Shown in pieces: positions 25,454 to 33,062 of a DNA stretch of 64,000 bases. Below the pieces are notes generated by a model, which was not told the DNA's origin, did not search any database, and saw nothing but the letters and a program-made list of their open reading frames with translations. Source of the DNA: Paenibacillus tyrphae. Lineage in GTDB: Bacteria; Bacillota; Bacilli; Paenibacillales; NBRC-103111. The stretch's first letter is position 1. Every line of letters starts with the position of its first letter. Made by a program: the position numbers and the translations under genes. Location: positions 162,528 to 226,527 of the forward strand of contig NZ_JNVM01000012.1 of NCBI RefSeq assembly GCF_000722545.1. Direction: 5' to 3'.

Positions 25454-25957
25454 TTAACGAACTAAGCGAATTTGAATAGCTTCCAAACGCAACGAATTTC
25501 CGGTTGTTCCGGCAATATCTCCATCACGGACCCATCCTTGCCAGCCAAGGCTTTCTACATGAGCCCGATACTCGATATGGTAGCCAGGGGGCGCATTCTC
25601 CAGTTTGATTTGGAATGCTTCCAGCCGTTGGGAATTACCAACCGTCCCCGCCAATTCACCGTCTTGAACCCAATTTTGCCAGCCCGTGCGTTCTACATGG
25701 GCGCGATACTTCACATGGACATCCGGCAACCCTGTGACTCTTACTTTGAGGGCTTCAAGACGCAGGGATTGTCCCTCTGTACCAGCGATTTCTCCATTCC
25801 AGACATAAGGCTGCCATCCGAGACTTTCCACATGAGCTTGGTACAATACATCTCCGAGTTCAGCAGCATGAGCTTTTGGAGCAGGGATAAACAGCGTTGA
25901 AAAACTGAGCACTAGTGCCATCATAAATAACATCACACTTTGGATACGAATTCTCAT
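25454..25957 (-). CDS. secreted protein of three ChW repeats
   Basis: 167 residues: signal peptide (to about 31, ending AHA) and three tandem clostridial hydrophobic-W repeats of about 43 residues. Each repeat has the pattern YRAHVE..GWQ.WV.DGE.AGT.G.S.RLEA, at about residues 37-80, 82-125 and 128-167. ChW repeats occur in extracellular proteins of Clostridia and Bacilli and are thought to bind sugars or proteins. Here there is no catalytic domain, so it may be a secreted lectin-like protein. Own terminator downstream; upstream 460 bases carry no clear partner gene. Confidence 0.85.
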   Translation of the reverse strand: MRIRIQSVMLFMMALVLSFSTLFIPAPKAHAAELGDVLYQAHVESLGWQPYVWNGEIAGTEGQSLRLEALKVRVTGLPDVHVKYRAHVERTGWQNWVQDGELAGTVGNSQRLEAFQIKLENAPPGYHIEYRAHVESLGWQGWVRDGDIAGTTGNSLRLEAIQIRLVR

Positions 25958-26203
25958 TGCTTTTTTTCACCTCGACATGAAATTTTGATTACAATCGAAG
26001 CTCGAATGCTGTCTTTTTGATTTCTGCCCAATCCGTGTAAAAACAAGTAAACAAACGGTTAGTACGCTCATGATGGAAGGTTTCGTTATTTCCGCCCCTC
26101 GCCCCCTTGAAATGAAATCATTAACTTTAATTCCATTATATTGTAATTCTATATTTTGGATATGTAAACACCTTTTTGTATATATAAAGTAAAAATGCGC
26201 GTG

Positions 26204-26244
26204 TAAAAAAACAAGCTGACGCCGTTAGAAGTGCAGGCGCCAGC
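26204..26244 (-). terminator. orphan terminator
   Basis: GCTGGCGCC pairs with GGCGTCAGC on the minus strand, then TTGTTTTTTTA. No annotated minus-strand gene lies upstream of it; only the 34-codon reading at 26300-26404. The rest of the 25958-26462 gap is AT-rich and otherwise featureless to the eye. Confidence 0.6.
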
Positions 26245-26299
26245 AGCTACTTTCCCAAACATGTCATTATCCCTCTCCCTGATCTGCCGGTATTCGCCA

Positions 26300-26404
26300 T
26301 TATGCGCCTGTTATTTCATCATGAGCTTCGGCTGATTCCCCCAATCCCTGCATCGAGCGAAATTTCCAATAATGTCTAAACAAAACGCGGGTTAATGCCG
26401 ACAA
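26300..26404 (-). other. possible short gene remnant before the orphan terminator
   Basis: A minus-strand reading of 34 codons from TTG 26404, containing LTRVLFRHYWKFRSMQGLGE and ending AHDEITGA. It has the look of a protein tail rather than random sequence and ends 56 bases before a good terminator. No ribosome site and no family recognised. It may be the 3' remnant of a lost gene. Confidence 0.25.
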
Positions 26405-26462
26405 TTAGGAAGGAGACTTGGACACACGGCACATTATTCATGAGAAAAGGAACGAGCACTGC

Positions 26463-27263
26463 ATGAACCCCATGAATCCGCGGTTAATTCACAGCAAAGA
26501 AACGTCGTACTTCATTATCAGCCTGCTCTTTAGCATCATGGTCTATTTTGGCCTAATCGTTTCGCTGATCGGCATCTTTTATCTGGCGATCGGTCTTGGC
26601 ATCACGTTTTTCCTTCACGGCCTTATGATCGGCCACATCCGAAGCAACGGAGTCAAGCTGACAGAGCGTCAGTTCCCCGCCGTGCACCAGAAAGTGCGCG
26701 AGTTGTGTGCACATATGGATATCCGGCAGGTTCCCGACGTGTTCGTTCTTCAATCGGACGGGATGCTGAATGCTTTCGCCTCGCGTTTTTTCGGCCGCAA
26801 CTTCATTGTGTTGTACTCCAATTTGTTCGAAATGGCCGATAGCGAGGAAGACGAGCTGGCTTACGTCATCGCGCACGAATTGGCGCACATCAAGCGGAAT
26901 CACATGACCAAGAGCCTGCTGCTGCTGCCCGCCCAATGGATGCCTTTCCTGGGCAAAGCTTATTCGAGAGCGTGCGAATATACCTGCGACCGGATGGCGG
27001 CGGCCTATACGGGGAATGCCCCGGCGGCCATCTCCGCCCTGACCATTCTGGCCATCGGCCGAACGATGTACGCTAAGGTGAACGTTGCCGAATACGTCGC
27101 CGAGAGCCGCCAGGAAACGGGCTTCTTCGTCTGGTTCAGCTATGCCCTGTCGACCCATCCGCCGCTGCCCAAGCGCATCGAGCAGATGGAGCTGATGCAG
27201 GCGCAGCCGCAGCTATTCGGTTATGCCTCGCCCGCCTTCGAGCAGGAGCCCTTCGCCTCCTGA
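26463..27263 (+). CDS. M48 family membrane metalloprotease
   Basis: About 266 residues from ATG 26463 (MNPMNPRLIHSKE); a TTG at 26418 lies too close to its AAGGAG, and the spacing for 26463 is long, so the start is uncertain. Two N-terminal membrane helices (about 15-57), then the M48 (Ste24/HtpX-like) domain: zinc site HELAH at about 138-142 and the third ligand Glu in ACEYTCDRMA. C-terminus STHPPLPKRIEQM is typical of the family. Such proteases clear damaged membrane proteins or work in envelope stress. Monocistronic, with a strong terminator. Confidence 0.88.
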   Translation: MNPMNPRLIHSKETSYFIISLLFSIMVYFGLIVSLIGIFYLAIGLGITFFLHGLMIGHIRSNGVKLTERQFPAVHQKVRELCAHMDIRQVPDVFVLQSDGMLNAFASRFFGRNFIVLYSNLFEMADSEEDELAYVIAHELAHIKRNHMTKSLLLLPAQWMPFLGKAYSRACEYTCDRMAAAYTGNAPAAISALTILAIGRTMYAKVNVAEYVAESRQETGFFVWFSYALSTHPPLPKRIEQMELMQAQPQLFGYASPAFEQEPFAS

Positions 27264-27295
27264 CGGACCGACGGGCAGCAAATCCAAGCCAGAGA

Positions 27296-27328
27296 AGCCT
27301 GCCATTTTGCGATGGCGGGCTTTTTTTG
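27296..27328 (+). terminator. terminator of the M48 protease gene
   Basis: GCCTGCCAT-TTTGCG-ATGGCGGGC followed by seven T. Confidence 0.88.
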
Positions 27329-27373
27329 AAACATTTTCCTGGACGGCCCGTATTAGCAGGTTAAGATATGACA

Positions 27374-27428
27374 AATTTCCTAAAAATCTCTTTATTTACC
27401 CGGTAGCATAAGTCGAATTTCCTAAAAA
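27374..27428 (+). repeat. direct repeat before the stalk/MORN gene
   Basis: AATTTCCTAAAAA occurs at 27374-27386 and 27416-27428, 42 bases apart (four helical turns), in the AT-rich leader of the following gene. AGGAAAT on the other strand follows at 27443. This spacing suits a regulator that binds on one face of the DNA. Confidence 0.4.
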
Positions 27429-27520
27429 ATTGTCGACAATGCAGGAAATAACTCTTATACTATCTGTAATATTTTACTAGACTGTACCGAAAAACGAACC
27501 CACCAAAGGAGCAACCCGCG

Positions 27521-29020
27521 ATGAAAATGAAATTTCGGCTGTCCCAAACCGTTTCCGCTACGCTGGCTTCCGCCATGCTCATTACGGCTGTCCCTGCTTT
27601 TGCCGCAAACAGCGCCAAACCTGGCGTCAATATGGATATCGGCATTCAAGTTGACGGAAGAGTGCTTGTCCCGCTGCGCGATATCTCCGACGAATTAGGA
27701 GCCAAGCTGAGCTGGGAAGAAAGCACGAAATCGATCACCTTGACGAAAGGCAGTACGACCGTCCAATTAAAAATCGGCGACCCGACCGTCCAGGTGAACG
27801 GCAAGTCCCAGACGCTTGATGTCCCGCCGCAGATTAAGGACGGACAAACGTTCGTTCCCATCCGTTTCGTGGCAGAAGCCTTCGGCGCCAAGGTCGAATG
27901 GGACACCGAGGCCCAATCGACGCATATCGACACCAAAGAGAAAGATATGTATATTAGCGCCCGGCCGTATTTCGAGCTGGACGGCGTGCCGCTTGTGTAC
28001 GATGGCGAGATGAAGAACGGTCTGCCCGACGGGAAAGGCTTTGCCGCGAAAGGAACCTCCATCTACGGCGAAAAATGGTACGAGGGCCAATGGAAAGACG
28101 GAAAACCGGTCCGGGAAGAAGCGCCCCCGGGAACCGAAGGCTATAAAATCTACGTTAACGGAAGCTACTTGAAGTCGGATTATGCTCCGATCGTTCGCAA
28201 TAACGCCGTCTATGTGCCTCTGTGGGCCGTACTTGGCAAGGTGAACGCATCGGCCCAAGCCGTAGACGGAGTCATCCGGATAAATCATCCGAGCCGCATT
28301 TTGCTGCTGCGCGCCAATAGCAACCTGCTGACGTATTACGGAGGCAAGATGGACTCGCACACGGTACGTCTGGACTTTCCTCCGATCTCGGAGAACGATG
28401 TCATTTATGTGCCGCTTGTCTTTTTGACGGATTATATGGACATGAAAATCGTTTGGGGAGAACAGCAGCGGGTGGATCTCACCGTCGGGGACTTGTCGAA
28501 AAACAATACTTGGGGCAACCAAAATATCATTTCCGATGGAATCAAAAAGCTAAGACTCGATTCGGACGCCGAAGCGATATGGAAGAAGTATCCGAAGCTC
28601 TGGGTAGATTCCCTACCCCGCAGCAGCGATGGCGCCAAGAACGGCGGATTCGAAAGGTTCGAGCAGTTGACCGTCATCAGCTACAGCGGTCCGACCGTCG
28701 TCTTAAGCAACGGGAGCAAGAACGTCCAGTTTAATTTCGATTCGGTCGAAGCTATTGGCAGATCGTTCCTCACCGCCGATCCACTGGCCCAATTCGACTG
28801 GCCGGAAAGCGTGAAAGCGGGCATTCGCCAACAAAAAGTCAGGGTCGGTATGACCCAGGAACAAGTCCTGATGTCTTGGGGCAAGCCGGACGATATCAAT
28901 AAAACGACCGGCAGCTTCGGTACGTTCGAGCAATGGGTATACCGCGGTTCGAGCATCGGCACCGGCAATTACTTGTACTTCACCGACGGCGTGCTCACCT
29001 CGACTCAAACTTTAAAGTAA
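27521..29020 (+). CDS. secreted stalk-domain protein with MORN-like and SmpA-like parts
   Basis: 499 residues with a signal peptide (to about 29, AVPAFA). Residues 40-140: copper-amine-oxidase-N domain (VDGRVLVPLRDISDELGA, VPIRFVAEAFGAKVEW). Residues 150-200: a MORN-like segment, YDGEMKNGLPDGKG and YEGQWKDGKP. Residues 210-325: a second stalk-like domain. The end (about 440-499), VRVGMTQEQVLMSWGKPDDI to TDGVLTSTQ, has the SmpA/OmlA-like pattern of BamE-type lipoproteins. An extracellular scaffold or binding protein; no catalytic motif. GGAG precedes the ATG. A direct repeat upstream hints at specific control. Followed by a strong terminator. Confidence 0.8.
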   Translation: MKMKFRLSQTVSATLASAMLITAVPAFAANSAKPGVNMDIGIQVDGRVLVPLRDISDELGAKLSWEESTKSITLTKGSTTVQLKIGDPTVQVNGKSQTLDVPPQIKDGQTFVPIRFVAEAFGAKVEWDTEAQSTHIDTKEKDMYISARPYFELDGVPLVYDGEMKNGLPDGKGFAAKGTSIYGEKWYEGQWKDGKPVREEAPPGTEGYKIYVNGSYLKSDYAPIVRNNAVYVPLWAVLGKVNASAQAVDGVIRINHPSRILLLRANSNLLTYYGGKMDSHTVRLDFPPISENDVIYVPLVFLTDYMDMKIVWGEQQRVDLTVGDLSKNNTWGNQNIISDGIKKLRLDSDAEAIWKKYPKLWVDSLPRSSDGAKNGGFERFEQLTVISYSGPTVVLSNGSKNVQFNFDSVEAIGRSFLTADPLAQFDWPESVKAGIRQQKVRVGMTQEQVLMSWGKPDDINKTTGSFGTFEQWVYRGSSIGTGNYLYFTDGVLTSTQTLK

Positions 29021-29029
29021 GGTTAACCC

Positions 29030-29068
29030 AAGGCTCTGTCCGGCTCCAACAACGGACAGAGCCTTTTC
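29030..29068. terminator. terminator between convergent genes
   Basis: AAGGCTCTGTCCG pairs with CGGACAGAGCCTT, followed by TTCC; it lies between the stalk-protein gene and the AraC gene. Confidence 0.75.
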
Positions 29069-29071
29069 CAC

Positions 29072-29869
29072 TTAGCGATAGCTCGTTTGCATCCGCTCGC
29101 TCAGGAACCTGTTCATCAACAAGGGCAGGGAAATGAGGATGGGCGGGTCGTCCAGCCGGGGGACATGAAGCATCACTTGCTGATAAGGAACGGAGGAATA
29201 CGGCTGAACGACGATCGGCTCTCTTGACCGGGTGCGCAAGGTGTTATGCGGGAGCAAAAAGTCTACCGCCTGCATCCCCCAGGAGACCGATGTGGCCATA
29301 AGATAATAGGTACCCGGCTTCACGCCGGTAAAGCAAAATTCCCCTAGCGAGGAAAGCAGCGTTCCGTGCAGCGGAATTCCTTCAGGAATCGGCTTCGGAA
29401 ACAAGCCGATCAGAATCACGCCTTCGAAAGGGATCTCCGCCTGCACGGTCCCTTCGATTCTGGCATAGTGATCGAAAACGGGATGCCCCGACGTCCAATC
29501 GCTGAGCCGCTGCAACGTCCGGAAATGGCTATCCGCTTGAGGCGTCGAGTTGCGAAAGTCGGACGGTGTCACGCCGACTCGTTCGGAAAACCTCGTTGTA
29601 AAGGTTCCCAGACTCTGCTGCCCGATCTCCAGTCCGATATCGCGAATGCTCAGATTCGTGCGCAGCAGCAAGTCTTTTGCCTTTTGCAGACGAAGGGAAG
29701 AAACATAATATAACGGCGGGAGGCCGATCCTTTCCTTAAAAATGCGCGTGAAATGAAACGGACTATAGCCTGCATAAGCGGCCAAGCGAGCAAGCGGCAG
29801 CGGGTCATAAATATTCCGATGAATATAGTCGATTACCGCGTCGATCTCCGGATACTTGTCGGTCGCCAT
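29072..29869 (-). CDS. AraC family transcriptional regulator
   Basis: 265 residues from the ATG nine bases after GGAGGA (a GTG at 29890 gives seven more). The DNA-binding domain is at the N-terminus (about 1-105): YIHRNIYDPLPLARLAAYAGYS (first helix-turn-helix, shown in part) and IRDIGLEIGQQSLGTFTTRF (second). The C-terminal 150 residues form an unassigned domain, unlike the usual N-terminal cupin; GyrI-like small-molecule binding is possible but not evident. Targets unknown; neither neighbour is clearly linked. A LexA-box-like palindrome lies about 50 bases upstream. Confidence 0.85.
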   Translation of the reverse strand: MATDKYPEIDAVIDYIHRNIYDPLPLARLAAYAGYSPFHFTRIFKERIGLPPLYYVSSLRLQKAKDLLLRTNLSIRDIGLEIGQQSLGTFTTRFSERVGVTPSDFRNSTPQADSHFRTLQRLSDWTSGHPVFDHYARIEGTVQAEIPFEGVILIGLFPKPIPEGIPLHGTLLSSLGEFCFTGVKPGTYYLMATSVSWGMQAVDFLLPHNTLRTRSREPIVVQPYSSVPYQQVMLHVPRLDDPPILISLPLLMNRFLSERMQTSYR

Positions 29870-29919
29870 TCCTTCACTTCCTCCGATCACGTTCCTTTAG
29901 TCAAACGCTTCCAATTTAC

Positions 29920-29933
29920 GGAACAAACGTTCG
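29920..29933 (-). promoter_or_regulatory. LexA-box-like palindrome upstream of the AraC gene
   Basis: CGAACGTTTGTTCC on the minus strand, close to the Bacillus SOS box CGAAC-N4-GTTCG with one mismatch in the outer arm and one in the centre. Position about 50 bases before the AraC start. Only suggestive. The remaining leader up to 30139 shows a possible -10 (TATACT) for the VOC gene and nothing else. Confidence 0.3.
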
Positions 29934-30139
29934 CTTTCATATTATCATAATTTTTATAGGCATGGAACAGTAAATTTTAACTTACTTCCTCTTTTTTCGC
30001 CTTAAAATATTACATAACATGTCAGATTCAAAGAGTGGATTTCTCACCAAAACAGCAATCCGTAAGAAACCGGAAATCTGGGGGAATGCTATACTTAGGA
30101 TGAAATCGACCAAAACCAACGGATGAAAGGATGTTTATA

Positions 30140-30550
30140 ATGGCGAAGCTTATACCTTATCTGGTCTCGGAGGATGCAAGAGCTCAAGCGGAGTTTTATA
30201 TCAACGCGCTCGGCGGAGAGGTTCGGTCCGTAATGACGCATGGACAGCTACCGGATGCAAGCGAAGCACTGAAAGACAAAGTGCTGCATATGTGTGTGAT
30301 GGCCGGCGGAATTACCTTCTTTATGAGCGATTCCGTCTTCGAGCCGCTTACCCATGGGAACGGCATTCAACTGAATCTGGAATTCCCGACGGAAGCCGAA
30401 GCCCGCGAAGCATTCGCCAAGCTTGGCGAGGGCGGCACCGTAAAGCACCCGCTGGAGCCTGCATTCTGGGGCAGCCTGTTCGGCCAGATCGAAGATAAGT
30501 ACGGCGTGATCTGGATGATCACCAACCAAGCACAAGCGAGCCAAGCTTAA
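30140..30550 (+). CDS. VOC (glyoxalase/PhnB-like) family protein
   Basis: 136 residues from the ATG eight bases after AAAGGA. PhnB-like branch of the vicinal-oxygen-chelate superfamily: opens AKLIPYLVSEDARAQAEFYINALGG (shown in part), with KVLHMCVMAGGITFFMSD and a C-terminal LEPAFWGSLFGQIEDKYGVIW motif. These proteins have the fold of glyoxalase, bleomycin-resistance proteins and demethylmenaquinone-like enzymes; PhnB-like members have no settled role. Stands alone, with its own terminator. Confidence 0.87.
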   Translation: MAKLIPYLVSEDARAQAEFYINALGGEVRSVMTHGQLPDASEALKDKVLHMCVMAGGITFFMSDSVFEPLTHGNGIQLNLEFPTEAEAREAFAKLGEGGTVKHPLEPAFWGSLFGQIEDKYGVIWMITNQAQASQA

Positions 30551-30596
30551 TCCTCTTCATTAGCTGTTCGCGTATGCCCCATACAAGAATGATACA

Positions 30597-30625
30597 GACC
30601 GCAGGCACAGCCTTGCGGTCTTTTT
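30597..30625 (+). terminator. terminator of the VOC gene
   Basis: GACCGCAGG-CACAG-CCTTGCGGTC followed by TTTTT. Confidence 0.88.
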
Positions 30626-30757
30626 GTGCATCAATATCTAACAAGCGATGTTATATTAATCCCTCCTAAACAGAACATGCCTTCGATAAAATTCAACAAT
30701 TCATGCGAACAAAAAAAGGGGTGACAAAAAAAGGTAGTGTATGTAAAATGTGTAGTA

Positions 30758-30866
30758 ATGTCATTGCTTTCAATTGTCGCATTTTTTTGCCAACGGTTTA
30801 ATACAACACTACGATGTTTCCACAGCAAGCACCATCGGTTTTGGTGACCTCACGAATCTCATACCT
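30758..30866 (+). pseudogene. potassium-channel remnant with selectivity filter
   Basis: In the 415-base gap before the transporter operon, bases 30816-30860 read VSTASTIGFGDLTNL. TIGFGD (30831-30848) is the pore signature of K+ channels (TVGYGD type), and VSTASTIGFGDLT is how the preceding pore helix joins the filter in many two-helix bacterial channels. Another frame just upstream (30758 on) gives the hydrophobic SLLSIVAFF. Frames do not connect and no start or complete helix is present, so this would be a short decayed piece. The match is short and could be chance. Confidence 0.35.
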
Positions 30867-30870
30867 ACAC

Positions 30871-30905
30871 GATCGTCCATACGACGCCCTGATCCAGGGA
30901 CGATC
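30871..30905. repeat. inverted repeat in the transporter leader
   Basis: GATCGTCC (30871-30878) and GGACGATC (30898-30905) flank an inner CCTG..CAGG. Imperfect hairpin without a T-run, so not a terminator; role unknown. Confidence 0.35.
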
Positions 30906-30986
30906 CCCTTTCCATCGTTCAAAGCAACTGAGTCCAATACATAAGCGATTTATCGGTCTTAAAAATTCAATCTAGCAGCCATAGTG

Positions 30987-31003
30987 TTGGAAGCGTTTTC
31001 CAA
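30987..31003 (+). promoter_or_regulatory. cre-like (CcpA/LacI-type) operator
   Basis: TTGGAAGCGTTTTCCAA lies 36 bases before the first transporter gene and fits the cre pattern (TGNAANCGNNNNCA-like palindrome) bound by CcpA or another LacI-family protein. Its position near the start suggests repression, for example by preferred sugars. Confidence 0.55.
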
Positions 31004-31038
31004 ACATTGCAAATCGGCTAACTTCTCGAGGTGATCCT

Positions 31039-32055
31039 ATGAACAATCCGTCGAGCGCCTTGCTTGACATCCGTCATTTGAGTGCAGGATTTTCCATTGA
31101 AGGGAATTATTATCGCGCGGTCGACGACGTGTCTCTCCGCTTGTTGCCCGGTCAGGTGCTCGGCGTCGTCGGGGAATCCGGCTGCGGCAAATCCGTCATG
31201 TCCTTATCCATCATGAAATTGCTGCCCAAAAAAGTTAGCCGGATGGATAGCGGAGAAATCTGGTTTGACGGCAGCAACCTGATGAATTTATCTGAGAACG
31301 AGCTGCTTCAGCTGCGGGGCAGCGATATCGGAATGGTTTTTCAAGAGCCGATGACCGCGCTTAATCCGGTATTTACCATCGGCTATCAAATCGAGGAAGT
31401 GCTGGAGAATCATCTTGTCATGAGCAAGAAAGAAAGGTGCAAACGCAGCATCGAATTGCTTAAATCCGTCGGCATCCCGCATGCCGAGCGAATTGTCGGC
31501 GAATATCCGCATCAACTGTCGGGCGGCATGCGCCAGCGCGTCATGATCGCCATGGCGATCGCCTGCAACCCGAAGCTGCTGATCGCCGACGAGCCGACGA
31601 CCGCTCTGGACGTCACGATCCAAGCGCAAATTATTGAGCTGCTTAAAGATATTCAGCAGCAGCGAGGCATGTCCATGATTTTGATCACGCATGACCTCGG
31701 CGTTGTCGCCGAGATGGCCGATACCGTCGCCGTCATGTACGCCGGTCAAATTGTGGAACAAGGGCATGTCACACAAATTTTCTACGAGCCCAAGCATCCG
31801 TATTTGCAGCTGCTGCTGCAATCACTCCCCCGTCTTGACGAGGAGCAGGAACGATTAAAATCGATTAGCGGCATCGTCCCGTCGCTTGTCCATATGCCCC
31901 GAACCGGCTGCCGGTTCGCCGGACGTTGTCCGAGTGCGAGCGACGATTGCCGGAGGCTGACGCCGCAGCTCGCCAATGCAGGCGGCGGCCATTATGTCCG
32001 CTGTCTGAACTTTTCAGCGTGTGTGCCGTCATCCCGGGAGGAGGAAACCGTATGA
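31039..32055 (+). CDS. Dpp/Opp-type ABC transporter ATP-binding protein (DppD-like)
   Basis: 338 residues. Walker A GESGCGKS, Q-loop, signature LSGGMRQRVMIAMAIA, Walker B LLIADEPTTALD, H-loop THDLGVVAEMAD, and the C-terminal oligopeptide/dipeptide extension with Cys motif (TGCRFAGRCPSA.. and a later Cys) that binds an iron-sulphur cluster in this family. With the next gene it forms the ATPase pair on the inner membrane face. First gene of the operon; cre-like site upstream. The next gene begins inside its stop codon (ATGA). The Dpp family moves peptides, but also nickel and sugar oligomers, and the gene after this operon points to sugar. Confidence 0.93.
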   Translation: MNNPSSALLDIRHLSAGFSIEGNYYRAVDDVSLRLLPGQVLGVVGESGCGKSVMSLSIMKLLPKKVSRMDSGEIWFDGSNLMNLSENELLQLRGSDIGMVFQEPMTALNPVFTIGYQIEEVLENHLVMSKKERCKRSIELLKSVGIPHAERIVGEYPHQLSGGMRQRVMIAMAIACNPKLLIADEPTTALDVTIQAQIIELLKDIQQQRGMSMILITHDLGVVAEMADTVAVMYAGQIVEQGHVTQIFYEPKHPYLQLLLQSLPRLDEEQERLKSISGIVPSLVHMPRTGCRFAGRCPSASDDCRRLTPQLANAGGGHYVRCLNFSACVPSSREEETV

Positions 32056-33038
32056 ACGACTTGACCGCTCATGACCGCCCACTGCTGCAAGTTCTCAATT
32101 TGAAAAAGCATTATCCGATTCACGGCGGGCTCTTTCGGAGGCAGGTCGGCTCGATTCAGGCGGTGAACGACTTCTCACTCACGATGCGGCGGGGCGAAAC
32201 CGTCGGACTTGTGGGAGAATCCGGCTGCGGCAAATCGACGACCGGCCGCGCGATCATGCGTCTCATCGAGCCGACGGCGGGCACGATCCTTTTTGAAGGT
32301 GAAGACATTACCCGGATCAAAGGCGAAAGGCTGCGGCAAATCCGCAAGCATATGCAGATGGTGTTCCAGGACCCGTTCAGCTCGCTAAATCCGAAAATGA
32401 TGGTCGGCCATCTCGTCGCCGAGCCGATTCGCAACTATGAATCGCGTACTGGGAAAGAGCTGGAAGAGCGCGTCGCCGAGCTGCTCGTGAAGGTCGGACT
32501 GGCCGAGGACTCCTATTACAAATATCCGCACGAGTTTTCCGGCGGACAGCGGCAGCGGATCAGCATCGCAAGAACGCTGGCGCTAAAGCCTAAGCTCGTG
32601 GTCGCCGACGAACCCGTGTCCGCGCTCGACGTATCGATTCAATCGCAAGTGCTGAACCTGCTGCAGGACATTCAAGCCGATTTCGGGCTGTCCTATCTGT
32701 TCATCGCTCACGATCTGAGCGTCGTGAAGCATATCAGCGACCGGATCGGCGTCATGTACTTGGGGCGGCTCGTCGAGATTACGGATAAGAAAAGCTTGTA
32801 TAAACAGCCGCTCCATCCTTACACCCAGGCTTTGTTGTCCGCCGTGCCGATCCCTGATCCGAACGCCAAGCGGGAGCGAATCGTGCTGCAAGGCGATGTG
32901 CCGAGTCCGGCCAATCCGCCCGCCGGCTGCGCCTTCCATCCGCGCTGCCATCATGCCGTTGCCGCTTGCCGGGAAGCGCAGCCCACGCTTAAACAGGTGG
33001 CGCCTCACCACGAGGTCGCCTGTCATTTATATGAATAA
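32052..33038 (+). CDS. Dpp/Opp-type ABC transporter ATP-binding protein (DppF-like)
   Basis: 328 residues from ATG 32052, overlapping the previous stop by four bases. Walker A GESGCGKST, Walker B VVADEPVSALDVS, signature FSGGQRQRISIARTLA, H-loop AHDLSVVKHISD, and C-terminal extension with Cys (GCAFHPRCHHA). The DppF-type partner of the upstream ATPase. Both ATPase genes come before the binding protein and permeases, an order less usual than A-B-C-D-F. GGGAGGAGG ribosome site. Confidence 0.93.
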   Translation: MNDLTAHDRPLLQVLNLKKHYPIHGGLFRRQVGSIQAVNDFSLTMRRGETVGLVGESGCGKSTTGRAIMRLIEPTAGTILFEGEDITRIKGERLRQIRKHMQMVFQDPFSSLNPKMMVGHLVAEPIRNYESRTGKELEERVAELLVKVGLAEDSYYKYPHEFSGGQRQRISIARTLALKPKLVVADEPVSALDVSIQSQVLNLLQDIQADFGLSYLFIAHDLSVVKHISDRIGVMYLGRLVEITDKKSLYKQPLHPYTQALLSAVPIPDPNAKRERIVLQGDVPSPANPPAGCAFHPRCHHAVAACREAQPTLKQVAPHHEVACHLYE

Positions 33039-33062
33039 TCTCATAAAAGGAGGATGCGTTCC

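Noticed and set aside
25958..26462. CRISPR array, riboswitch or RNA gene in the larger gaps
   Set aside because: No regular repeat-spacer pattern and no recognisable tRNA, rRNA or riboswitch core is seen in this or other gaps.
26463..27263. TTG at 26418 as the start of the M48 protease
   Set aside because: AAGGAG lies only two bases before it; the later ATG with a membrane-helix start is more credible, though its own spacing is long.
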